This document shows positions 17,753 through 28,438 of a DNA stretch of 64,000 nt, piece after piece. This stretch comes from Pseudomonas sp. VD-NE ins. Its GTDB lineage: Bacteria; Pseudomonadota; Gammaproteobacteria; Pseudomonadales; Pseudomonadaceae. A model generated the notes under the pieces. That model had not been told where the DNA came from. It did not search any database and was given only the letters and a program-made list of their open reading frames with translations. Numbering within the stretch: the first letter of the stretch is position 1; each line of letters opens with the position of its first letter. The position numbers and the translations under genes were made by a program. The stretch lies in contig NZ_CP134772.1 of assembly GCF_031882575.1 (NCBI RefSeq), positions 6,297,001-6,361,000 of the forward strand. Reading direction: 5' to 3'.

Positions 17753-19123
17753 ATGCAGAAAGAAACCGAAATCAAACTCCGCGTCAGCCGCGAAACCCTC
17801 GCTGCACTGCGCGAGCACCCGTTACTGAAAAAACGCAACAAAAGTGGCTGGGAACGCCGTGAGTTGATGAACCAGTACTTCGACACCCCCGAGCGCGATC
17901 TGGCTCAGGCCAAAGTCGCCCTGCGCCTGCGCAAGGACGGTGACGAAGTGATTCAGACCCTCAAGACCCGTGGCCAGAGCGTCGCCGGTCTGTCCGAGCG
18001 TAATGAATACGACTGGAAGTTGCCGAAAGCCAAGCTCGACGTGAAGAAACTCGACGGCGAATGCTGGCCCGAGTCGCTGGCCGAACTGGACAAGAAGACC
18101 CTCAAGCCGATCTTCACCACCGATTTCGTCCGCGAACGCGCCGAAATCGCTTGGGGCCGTGGCAAATCCAAAGTGGTTATCGAAGCCGCGCTGGACCTCG
18201 GTCACGTTGTGGTCGGCAAGCAGAAGGAAGAAATCTGCGAGCTGGAGCTGGAATTGCGCGAAGGCGAGCCTGCCGCGCTGCTGGAACTGGCTGCCGAACT
18301 GGCCGAAACCCTGGCGCTGATGCCGTGCGACATCAGCAAGGCTGAGCGCGGCTACCGTTTGTACGACGCCAACAGCTACTCGCTGAGCCTGCCGGCGCCG
18401 GAACTGACCCCGGAAACCCAACTCGACGACGCCTTTGCCGCACTGAGCTGGCATTTGCTCGGCAGCAGCCAGCGTCTGGCTGAACAGTATCGCTTCAACG
18501 GCCACTGGCGCCTGTTGCTCGACTGGGTTGAAAACCTCGCCGAAATGCGTGCTCTGCTCAGCAGCCTCGGCCAGGCCGCACCGCGTCAGTCGACCCACGA
18601 TTTGCGTGTGGCGCTGGATGCATTGCTGGAAGACTGGCGCCCACTGGTGCAGGCCGGTATCGAAGACGAAGACGTGCGCAAAGCCGCGCCGGAGCAGTTC
18701 CTCGAAGAACTCGAAGATCCGCGCTGGGGCCTGTTCTCGCTGACCACGTCGCGCTGGTTGCTGGCTCGCACCTGGACCGCCGAGCGCAACGTGCGTGGTA
18801 ACCGTCAGGGTGGCGCGCAGTTGCACAGCTGGTTGCCGCGCCTGTTGGGCGAAGAAGCCACGGCCCTGCAATTGCAGCGTTATCAGCAGCAGCCGCAAGA
18901 TCTGGCTGAACAGCTGCCGCGTATCGAGCGTATTCAGGTCTGGCTGCACCACGCCCGTAACGTGCTGGAGATCCCGGAAATGGATCGCTTGTACGGCGAG
19001 CTGAACAAGCTGGCGCAACTGGCCAACGAGCCGACGATCACTGACGAACTGCTCGATGCGCGCAAGCAGCAGGCGATTGCGGTTTACCAGAATCGCGCGT
19101 GGAAAATGCTCCTGCGTATGTAA
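17753..19123 (+). CDS. CYTH-CHAD domain inorganic triphosphatase
   Basis: A 456-residue protein. It starts with a CYTH triphosphate tunnel metalloenzyme domain whose hallmark ExExK motif is seen as METEIKLR-like KETEIKLRV at residues 3-9, followed by the strands to about residue 200. A CHAD domain follows (residues ~215-455), helical and rich in conserved histidine, arginine and lysine residues (STHDLRVALDALLEDWRPL). Relatives such as E. coli YgiF hydrolyse inorganic triphosphate, and CHAD domains bind polyphosphate. The ATG at 17753 fits the family start. The divergent argE start lies 155 bases away. Confidence 0.9.
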   Translation: MQKETEIKLRVSRETLAALREHPLLKKRNKSGWERRELMNQYFDTPERDLAQAKVALRLRKDGDEVIQTLKTRGQSVAGLSERNEYDWKLPKAKLDVKKLDGECWPESLAELDKKTLKPIFTTDFVRERAEIAWGRGKSKVVIEAALDLGHVVVGKQKEEICELELELREGEPAALLELAAELAETLALMPCDISKAERGYRLYDANSYSLSLPAPELTPETQLDDAFAALSWHLLGSSQRLAEQYRFNGHWRLLLDWVENLAEMRALLSSLGQAAPRQSTHDLRVALDALLEDWRPLVQAGIEDEDVRKAAPEQFLEELEDPRWGLFSLTTSRWLLARTWTAERNVRGNRQGGAQLHSWLPRLLGEEATALQLQRYQQQPQDLAEQLPRIERIQVWLHHARNVLEIPEMDRLYGELNKLAQLANEPTITDELLDARKQQAIAVYQNRAWKMLLRM

Positions 19124-19130
19124 CACCGCT

Positions 19131-19209
19131 AAAAGATCGCAGCCTTCGGCAGCTCCTACCTTTGGAATGCATTTCCCCTGTAGGAGCTGCCGAAGGCTGC
19201 GATCTTTTG
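19131..19209. repeat. REP pair, family GTAGGAGCTGCCGAAGGCTG (inverted)
   Basis: Inverted copies flanked by AAAAGATCGC and GCGATCTTTT, between the ends of the convergent CYTH-CHAD and Lrp genes. The unit carries GAAGG instead of GCAGG, like the copy at 26677. Confidence 0.9.
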
Positions 19210-19211
19210 CT

Positions 19212-19682
19212 TTATCGCAAGACAGGCAAACTGGTTGTGGACTTGATCTCCGACAACGCCACGATCGAATTCACTTCCTGAATCCCCGGCACCAGCGACA
19301 GCTTCTCGAAAAAAAACCGCTCATACGCCTCAATATCGGCCGCGACGATGCGCAACAGAAAATCCACCGCGCCCATCAGCACATAACACTCCAGCACCTC
19401 CGGAAAGCCGCGAATCGCCTCGGTGAACTCGGTGAAGTTCGAACGCCCGTGGGCGTTGAGTTTGATCTCGGCAAAGATCTGCGTATTCAGGCCAATCTTC
19501 TTGCGGTCGAGCAAGGTCACCTGGCCGCGAATGATCCCCTCCTCCTTCATCCGCTGAATCCGCCGCCAGCACGGCGATTGCGACAGGCCGACCTGTTCGG
19601 CGATCTGCGCGCTCGACAGCGAAGCGTCCTCTTGCAGCAAGGCGAGAATCTTTCGGTCGTAGCTGTCCAGTTCACTATGCAT
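19212..19682 (-). CDS. Lrp/AsnC family transcriptional regulator
   Basis: A 156-residue feast/famine regulator. The N-terminal winged helix-turn-helix is LDSYDRKILALLQEDASLSS followed by AQIAEQVGLSQSPCWRRIQR (residues ~5-45). The C-terminal RAM/ACT-like effector domain spans ~65-150 (EVLECYVLMGAVDFLLRIVA). It probably senses an amino acid as an octamer and binds DNA near its own gene. It is divergent from the small ACT-like gene at 19809 with 126 bases between the starts, which makes that gene a likely target. Confidence 0.9.
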   Translation of the reverse strand: MHSELDSYDRKILALLQEDASLSSAQIAEQVGLSQSPCWRRIQRMKEEGIIRGQVTLLDRKKIGLNTQIFAEIKLNAHGRSNFTEFTEAIRGFPEVLECYVLMGAVDFLLRIVAADIEAYERFFFEKLSLVPGIQEVNSIVALSEIKSTTSLPVLR

Positions 19683-19808
19683 AAAAAAACCTCAAAGGCT
19701 TGTTTCCGAGAATTGATCATTTCGATCAATCGCCAATAACGCCGATCATAGCCAAGAAATACCCCGCGTCGAATGTAAAAATTCCTCCAGAGATTTTGGA
19801 GACTCGTC

Positions 19809-20147
19809 ATGCCTCACCTTGAAGCCGTCACCACCCCGCCAACCCACGCCGATGTCTGGAACGTCAGCAACAGCCATTGCCTGGCGCAGTATCAGATCCT
19901 CGCCGAGGCCGAGCCGGATTTGCTGGTGCGGGTGCTCAACCTGTTCGCGCTACAGTTCCTCACGCCCGAGCAGGTCAACGTGCAGCGCATGGACGATCTG
20001 CTGTCGATCGACCTGGTTATGGGCGGGTTGAGCTGGCACCGTGCGCAAGTGATCGCGGAAAAACTTCGTAACCTGATCAGCGTCTGTTCGGTCAATCTGC
20101 AAAACGCCGACAGCGCTTGGGATTCCCCCGCGCAAGCCGCTGGCTGA
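19809..20147 (+). CDS. Small ACT-like domain protein, function unknown
   Basis: A 112-residue protein with no assigned function known to me. The central 70 residues (YQILAEAEPDLLVRVLNLFA, then LTPEQVNVQRMDDLLSIDLV and LRNLISVCSVNLQ) have the alternating strand-helix pattern and spacing of an ACT domain, similar in style to the IlvM/IlvH regulatory subunits of acetolactate synthase. A GGAG lies just before the ATG. It is divergent from an Lrp-type regulator, so amino acid sensing is plausible. The assignment is from pattern only. Confidence 0.7.
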   Translation: MPHLEAVTTPPTHADVWNVSNSHCLAQYQILAEAEPDLLVRVLNLFALQFLTPEQVNVQRMDDLLSIDLVMGGLSWHRAQVIAEKLRNLISVCSVNLQNADSAWDSPAQAAG

Positions 20148-20239
20148 CAAATCCGGCAACGCCTTCGTCGGGTAGTGGCCCAACGGTCTGCGGGGCCGCG
20201 ACTATTCTTTTGCGCACTGTCGCTCAAAAGGAAGCCCGC

Positions 20240-22024
20240 ATGTCCGTTCAACTCGCCACTCAGGACCGCTGGCTGGAACTCAATGATGTACTGCGTGAAC
20301 TGGTCGCCCAAGGCTTTATCGGCCAGGACGCGGCGGAGCAGGCGCTGAACGCCCGTCGCCGTCACGCCGCCCACGGCCAGATGCATCCACTGGAGTTCAT
20401 CGCCAGTCAGCAACTCGACGACCTTAGCCGTCCAGGCAAACACCTCGACCTGGAAAGCCTGACCCTGTGGCTGGCGCAACAGGCCGGTCAGCCGTATCTG
20501 CGTATCGACCCGCTGAAAATCAACGTCGCCGCGATCACACCGTTGATGTCCTACGCCTTCGCACAACGGCACAAGATTCTCGCCGTGGCGGTCGACCGCG
20601 ACTCGGTCACCGTTGCCAGCGCCCAGCCATATGTCATCGGCTGGGAGGCCGATCTCACCCACGTATTGAAGCTGCCGATCAAACGGGTGGTGGCCAACCC
20701 GGCAGATATCCAGCGCTTCAGCGTCGAGTTCTTCCGCCTGGCCAAATCGGTCAGCGGCGCCAGCAATGCCGATCAGCAGAGCGGCAATCTCGGCAACTTC
20801 GAACAACTGCTCAACCTCGGCGCCAGCGATCAGGAGCCGGACGCCAACGACGCGCACATCGTCAACATCGTCGACTGGCTGTTCCAGTACGCCTTCCAGC
20901 AGCGCGCCAGTGATATCCATATCGAACCGCGCCGCGAGCAAGGCACCGTGCGTTTTCGCATCGACGGCGTGCTGCACAACGTCTACCAATTTCCGCCGCA
21001 GGTGACCATGGCGATTGTCAGTCGCCTGAAAAGCCTCGGACGGATGAACGTCGCCGAAAAGCGCAAACCCCAGGACGGCCGGGTCAAGACCAAGACCCCG
21101 GACGGCGGCGAAGTGGAGCTGCGGCTTTCGACCCTGCCTACAGCGTTCGGCGAAAAAATGGTCATGCGGATTTTCGACCCGGAAGTGCTGCTCAAGGATT
21201 TCGACCAGTTGGGTTTCAGCGCCGACGACCTGCGCCGCTGGCAGGACATGACCCGTCAGCCCAACGGCATCATTCTGGTCACCGGGCCGACCGGTTCAGG
21301 CAAGACCACTACGCTCTACACCACGCTGAAAAAACTGGCGACGCCGGAGGTCAACCTCTGCACCATCGAAGACCCGATCGAAATGGTCGAGCCGGCGTTC
21401 AACCAGATGCAGGTGCAGCACAACATCGACCTGAGCTTCGCCGCCGGGGTGCGCGCACTGATGCGGCAGGACCCGGACATCATCATGATCGGCGAGATCC
21501 GCGACCTCGAAACCGCCGAAATGGCGATTCAGGCGGCGCTCACCGGGCACTTGGTGTTGTCGACACTGCACACCAACGACGCCCCCAGCGCGATCAGCCG
21601 TTTGCTCGAACTCGGCGTGCCGCACTACCTGATCAAAGCCACCGTGCTCGGGGTCATGGCCCAGCGTTTGGTGCGCACCTTGTGCCCGCATTGCAAGGCG
21701 CCGCTGACGCTCGAAGACGAAGACTGGCAAACCCTGACCCGCCCGTGGCAAGCGCCGTTGCCGAGCAACGCGCAACGCGCCATCGGTTGCGTGGAATGCC
21801 GCGACACCGGCTATCGCGGCCGCGCCGGGGTCTACGAGATCATGCAACTGAGCGACAGCCTCAAGGCGTTCATCACCCCGGACACCGACCTCACGGCTAT
21901 CCGTCGCCAGGCGTTCAAGGAAGGCATGCGCAGTTTGCGATTGTCCGGCGCGCAGAAAGTTGCGGCGGGGCTGACGACGGTGGAAGAAGTGCTGCGCGTG
22001 ACGCCGCAAAGCGAGCAGAAATGA
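20240..22024 (+). CDS. GspE/PulE/PilB-family secretion or assembly ATPase, orphan
   Basis: A 594-residue AAA-type assembly ATPase. It has an N-terminal MshE/GspE-N region (residues ~1-180), then the RASDIHIEPR motif and the arginine-rich linker. Walker A GPTGSGKTTT is near residue 348, the Asp box TIEDPIE follows, Walker B is in RALMRQDPDIIMIGEIRD and the His box in LVLSTLHTNDAP. A C-terminal zinc site is formed by CPHC and CVEC. The start at 20240 has AAGGAAG upstream. No other type II secretion or type IV pilus gene lies nearby, so its partner machine is elsewhere or it has a stand-alone role. Confidence 0.9.
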   Translation: MSVQLATQDRWLELNDVLRELVAQGFIGQDAAEQALNARRRHAAHGQMHPLEFIASQQLDDLSRPGKHLDLESLTLWLAQQAGQPYLRIDPLKINVAAITPLMSYAFAQRHKILAVAVDRDSVTVASAQPYVIGWEADLTHVLKLPIKRVVANPADIQRFSVEFFRLAKSVSGASNADQQSGNLGNFEQLLNLGASDQEPDANDAHIVNIVDWLFQYAFQQRASDIHIEPRREQGTVRFRIDGVLHNVYQFPPQVTMAIVSRLKSLGRMNVAEKRKPQDGRVKTKTPDGGEVELRLSTLPTAFGEKMVMRIFDPEVLLKDFDQLGFSADDLRRWQDMTRQPNGIILVTGPTGSGKTTTLYTTLKKLATPEVNLCTIEDPIEMVEPAFNQMQVQHNIDLSFAAGVRALMRQDPDIIMIGEIRDLETAEMAIQAALTGHLVLSTLHTNDAPSAISRLLELGVPHYLIKATVLGVMAQRLVRTLCPHCKAPLTLEDEDWQTLTRPWQAPLPSNAQRAIGCVECRDTGYRGRAGVYEIMQLSDSLKAFITPDTDLTAIRRQAFKEGMRSLRLSGAQKVAAGLTTVEEVLRVTPQSEQK

Positions 22025-22093
22025 GCCGCCACGGAACCGGATCGGGGAAATGGCGATCCAAGGCCCTAGTTAACCCCCAGGAGTCACCTCATC

Positions 22094-22411
22094 ATGCGTC
22101 TCAAACTTGCTGTTGCCACACTGGCCTTGCTGTCCCTTCCCGTTGGTTCGGCCATGGCGGACAGCTTTTGGCGTAACGTCATCTCGTCCGGTGCCACCAC
22201 CGGTTCGACCTATCTGACCTTCAAGGATCACAAACTGATCATCGCCGCGCAGGACGATGCCGGCAGCTTCGTTGCCAGTGACGGTGGCATTCGCGGGCCG
22301 TATCTGGAAGCCGCGATGCAGAAAGTCCGCGCCGACAATCCGGGCCTGCAGGCGTCGGACATGGAACTGGCGAACGCGATTCTGGCGAAGAACGCGGTGG
22401 CTTCCGAGTAG
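22094..22411 (+). CDS. DUF2388-type small exported protein
   Basis: A 105-residue protein with a signal peptide (MRLKLAVATLALLSLPVGSA, cleavage after SAMA) and a mature part SFWRNVISSGATTGSTYLTF with DDAGSFVASDGGIRGPYLEA, a pattern I recognise as the DUF2388 family common in Pseudomonas. It would be periplasmic. Function unknown. An AGGAG ribosome binding site precedes the ATG. It follows the GspE-type gene by 69 bases on the same strand but need not be co-functional. Confidence 0.82.
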   Translation: MRLKLAVATLALLSLPVGSAMADSFWRNVISSGATTGSTYLTFKDHKLIIAAQDDAGSFVASDGGIRGPYLEAAMQKVRADNPGLQASDMELANAILAKNAVASE

Positions 22412-22420
22412 CTCAAAAGC

Positions 22421-22500
22421 AAAAGATCGCAGCCTGCGGCAGCTCCTACATGTGAATGCGTTCCCATGTAGGAGCTGCCGCAGGCTGCGATCTTTTGATC
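22421..22500. repeat. REP pair, family GTAGGAGCTGCCGCAGGCTG (inverted)
   Basis: Two inverted units flanked by AAAAGATCGC and GCGATCTTTTGATC sit between the ends of the DUF2388 gene and gcvP, almost filling the 90-base gap. Confidence 0.9.
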
Positions 22501-22501
22501 T

Positions 22502-25375
<2,874 letters not shown>

Positions 25376-25531
25376 GACGGGCTCTCTCTTGGCTGGCGCT
25401 CGGCGTCAATGCAACACGGTCAAACCAGCATAGCAGTCGATATCGTCGCGCACGGCTTGGCGGCCGAGGGTGTTCCGGGCCATGCTGTGGCGCCTGCCTC
25501 AGGCGTCCGACCTCTGGATGATCAAAGCCTC

Positions 25532-26671
25532 ATGAGCCAATTGCCGTTCCTGCCATTTTCCAAACCTGTCATCGATGAAGCCACCATTGCCGCCGTCGGC
25601 GAGGTCTTGCGCTCTGGCTGGATCACCAGCGGGCCGAAGGTTCAGGCCTTTGAAGCGCAGCTGTCGGAATATTTCGGTGGCCGCCCGGTGCGTACCTTCA
25701 ATTCCGGTACCTGCACCATGGAAATCGCCTTGCGCATTGCCGGGATCGGTCCGGGTGACGAAGTGATCACCACGCCGATTTCCTGGGTGGCCACGGCCAA
25801 CGTGATCCTTGAGGTCGGCGCCACACCGGTGTTTGCCGACATCGACCCGGTGACCCGCAATATCGATCTCGATCAACTGGAAGCGGCGATTACCCCGCGC
25901 ACCAAAGCCGTGATTCCGGTGTACCTCGCCGGGCTGCCGGTGGACATGGCGCGCCTGTACGCCATCGCACGCAAACACAATCTGCGCATTGTCGAAGACG
26001 CCGCTCAGGCGCTGGGCTCGAGCTGGAACGGCCAGCGCATCGGCGCCACCGGTGACTTCGTGTCGTTCAGTTTTCAGGCGAACAAGAACGTCACCTGCGC
26101 CGAGGGGGGTTGTCTGGTGCTGAACACGCCTGAGGAAGCGCGGCTAGCGGAGAAGTACCGCTTGCAGGGCGTAACCCGCAACGGTTTCGATGGTCTGGAC
26201 GTAGATGTGCTGGGCGGTAAGTTCAACATGACCGATGTCGCTGCCACGATCGGTCTGGGCCAGTTTGCTCATATCGAAGCGCTGACGGCGCATCGGCGTG
26301 AACTGGCGCGGCATTATTTCCAGTGCTTTGGCGCTGACTTTGAAGCGACCTATGGCGCCCAACTGTCGCCGGCGGATTTCACCAACAGCAACTGGCACCT
26401 GTTCCAACTGGTACTGCCGGAGCGCAAGGACGGCTTGCCTGCGCGGGCGACGTTCATGGAGCAGATGCAGGCGCATGGTATCGGGATCGGCTATCACTAC
26501 CCGCCGATTCATTTGCTCAGTCTGTACCGCGAGCGCGGTTTCAAGGAGGGGATGTTGCCGGTGGCCGAGCGTGTCGGCCGGCTGATTGTATCGCTGCCGA
26601 TGTTCACTGCGATGAACAAGGATGATGTCGAGCGCTCGGTAGCGGCCGTAAAAGCAGTCCTGCAGCCATAA
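25532..26671 (+). CDS. DegT/DnrJ/EryC1/StrS-family (ArnB-like) sugar aminotransferase
   Basis: A 379-residue PLP aminotransferase from the ATG at 25532 (MSQLPFLPFSKPVIDEATIA). The catalytic lysine is Lys185 in SFQANKNVTCAEGG, with the DAAQALGS segment at residues 157-164 upstream. The family converts keto-sugar nucleotides to amino sugars, and ArnB is the nearest in style. No other sugar nucleotide or lipid A modification gene is adjacent, so the substrate is unknown. It lies on the plus strand inside the otherwise minus-strand gcv group, and the upstream part of the longer frame (25409-25531) overlaps the gcvP promoter region. Confidence 0.88.
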   Translation: MSQLPFLPFSKPVIDEATIAAVGEVLRSGWITSGPKVQAFEAQLSEYFGGRPVRTFNSGTCTMEIALRIAGIGPGDEVITTPISWVATANVILEVGATPVFADIDPVTRNIDLDQLEAAITPRTKAVIPVYLAGLPVDMARLYAIARKHNLRIVEDAAQALGSSWNGQRIGATGDFVSFSFQANKNVTCAEGGCLVLNTPEEARLAEKYRLQGVTRNGFDGLDVDVLGGKFNMTDVAATIGLGQFAHIEALTAHRRELARHYFQCFGADFEATYGAQLSPADFTNSNWHLFQLVLPERKDGLPARATFMEQMQAHGIGIGYHYPPIHLLSLYRERGFKEGMLPVAERVGRLIVSLPMFTAMNKDDVERSVAAVKAVLQP

Positions 26672-26676
26672 CCGTC

Positions 26677-26754
26677 CTGTAGGAGCTGCCGAAGGCTGCG
26701 ATCTTTTGATTTTGTCTTTGAAGATCAAAAGATCTCAGCCTTCGGCAGCTCCTG
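26677..26754. repeat. REP pair, family GTAGGAGCTGCCGAAGGCTG (inverted)
   Basis: Inverted units lie six bases after the aminotransferase stop. They are joined by GATCTTTTGAT and ATCAAAAGATC, so the whole element can form one long hairpin. Confidence 0.9.
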
Positions 26755-26764
26755 CACGCAAGCG

Positions 26765-27148
26765 TTATTCGCCGATGGCGGCCTTGTAGGCAGCAGCGTC
26801 GAGCAGCTTGTCCAGCTCGGCCTTGTCGCTTGGCTTGAGCTTGAAGATCCACGCACCGTACGGGTCGGAGTTCAGCAGTTCCGGCGAACCGCCCAGCTCT
26901 TCGTTGATCGCGATGACTTCACCGCTGATCGGCGAGTAGATGTCCGACGCCGCTTTCACCGACTCGACCACACCGGCCTGATCTTCGGCAGCGAAAACCT
27001 TGCCCACTTCAGTCAGCTCAACGAACACCACATCGCCCAGCGCTTCCTGCGCGTGATCGCTGATGCCCACGGTGACGGTGCCGTCGGCTTCCAGACGGGC
27101 CCATTCATGACTTTCGGCAAAACGCAGTTCAGCGGGGATATTGCTCAT
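26765..27148 (-). CDS. gcvH: Glycine cleavage system H protein
   Basis: A 127-residue lipoyl carrier. The lipoylation lysine is Lys65 in [15 protein letters not shown]. It shuttles the aminomethyl group between GcvP, GcvT and the L protein. It follows gcvT on the same strand with a 51-base gap, and an AGGACACCGAAG region precedes its ATG. Confidence 0.96.
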   Translation of the reverse strand: MSNIPAELRFAESHEWARLEADGTVTVGISDHAQEALGDVVFVELTEVGKVFAAEDQAGVVESVKAASDIYSPISGEVIAINEELGGSPELLNSDPYGAWIFKLKPSDKAELDKLLDAAAYKAAIGE

Positions 27149-27199
27149 CTTCGGTGTCCTCGGGAATTGGGTCAGCGGTCATGCCCGCCGGAAAAAAGG

Positions 27200-28282
27200 T
27201 TAGATCAAAGTTTTGCCATGGCGCACGAAGGTCGGTTTGACCACTCGCACCGGGTACCACTTGCCACGGATTTCCACTTCGGCGCGGTCGGCGGTTGCCA
27301 TCGGCACACGCGCCAGGGCAATCGATTTGCTTAGCGTAGGAGAGAAACTACCACTGGTGATCTCCCCTTCGCCAACATCGGCGATACGAACCACCTGATG
27401 AGCGCGCAAAACGCCGCGTTCTTCCAGCACCAGACCGACCAGTTTGTGCGCAACGCCGGCGGCTTTTTCCGCTTCCAGCGCAGCACGGCCGATGAACTGG
27501 CGCGTGGCCGGTTCCCAGGCAATGCTCCAGGCCATGTTCGAGGCCAGTGGCGAAACGTCCTGATGAATGTCCTGACCGTAGAGGTTCATCCCGGCTTCAA
27601 CCCGCAGGGTATCGCGGGCACCAAGGCCGATCGGGGAAATGCCGGCGCCAACCAGATCGTTGAAGAACCCCGGCGCCTGACTGGCCGGCAGACAGATTTC
27701 CAGACCATCTTCACCGGTGTAACCGGTACGGGCGATGAACCAGTCACCGTCGGTATAACCTTCGAAGGGTTTGAGGTGCTGGATCAACGTGGCGCGCGAC
27801 TGGGTGACCAGTTCGGCAATCTTGTGCCGGGCCTGTGGCCCCTGAATAGCGAGCATCGCCAGTTCGGTGCGTTCGTGCAGTTGCACGTCGTAATCGCCGC
27901 GCTGCGCGTTCATCCAGGCCAGATCCTGATCGCGGGTCGACGCGTTGAACACCAGGCGATAAGCGTCTTCGAGGCGGTAGACGATCATGTCGTCGACGAT
28001 GCCGCCGCGCTCGTTGAGCATGGTGCTGTACAACGCACGGCCGGGGCGGTGCAGACGATCGACGTCATTGGCCAGCAAATGCTGCAGCCAGGCTTTGGCC
28101 TGAGTGCCGGTGACATCGATCACGGTCATGTGGGATACATCGAACACCCCGCAATCGCGGCGCACTTCGTGGTGCTCCTCGACCTGCGAGCCGTAATGCA
28201 GTGGCATGTCCCAACCGCCAAAATCGACCATCTTCGCGCCAAGGGCGAGATGCAGGTCATACAGAGGCGTACGCTCTCCCAT
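27200..28282 (-). CDS. gcvT: Glycine cleavage system aminomethyltransferase (T protein)
   Basis: A 360-residue T protein with the folate-binding GcvT domain (residues ~5-260; DFGGWDMPLHYGSQVEEH, FDVSHM, GYTGEDGLEI) and the C-terminal barrel (~270-360; GEITSGSFSPTLSKSIALAR). It transfers the methylene group to tetrahydrofolate and releases ammonia. AGGAG lies just before the ATG. Its 156-base leader has a perfect hairpin (28334-28358). It is first in the gcvT-gcvH unit. Confidence 0.96.
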   Translation of the reverse strand: MGERTPLYDLHLALGAKMVDFGGWDMPLHYGSQVEEHHEVRRDCGVFDVSHMTVIDVTGTQAKAWLQHLLANDVDRLHRPGRALYSTMLNERGGIVDDMIVYRLEDAYRLVFNASTRDQDLAWMNAQRGDYDVQLHERTELAMLAIQGPQARHKIAELVTQSRATLIQHLKPFEGYTDGDWFIARTGYTGEDGLEICLPASQAPGFFNDLVGAGISPIGLGARDTLRVEAGMNLYGQDIHQDVSPLASNMAWSIAWEPATRQFIGRAALEAEKAAGVAHKLVGLVLEERGVLRAHQVVRIADVGEGEITSGSFSPTLSKSIALARVPMATADRAEVEIRGKWYPVRVVKPTFVRHGKTLI

Positions 28283-28333
28283 GGGTTTCTCCTTCCGGGC
28301 GTGGCGAAGGTGCGGACAGTCGCTGCACAGCGT

Positions 28334-28358
28334 GAAAGCCTTGTAATAGAAGGCTTTC
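28334..28358 (-). promoter_or_regulatory. Perfect stem-loop in the gcvT upstream region
   Basis: GAAAGCCTT and AAGGCTTTC pair perfectly over 9 bases with a 7-base loop, 52-76 bases before the gcvT start codon. There is no T tract on the minus strand after it, so it is not a standard terminator. The conserved core of the glycine riboswitch was not recognised here. Confidence 0.4.
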
Positions 28359-28438
28359 AGCCAATCTCAGCGAAAAGATCTGTCAGACGAACCGCACCGA
28401 ATGCCGCGCATTGTAGCCGCATGATTCAGGACTCACTA

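Noticed and set aside
17822..19126. 434-codon minus-strand frame over the CYTH-CHAD gene
   Set aside because: Glutamine-rich antisense translation with no family pattern; the plus-strand gene has clear motifs.
28283..28438. Possible glycine riboswitch before gcvT
   Set aside because: A hairpin is present, but the conserved glycine aptamer core and tandem arrangement were not recognised.
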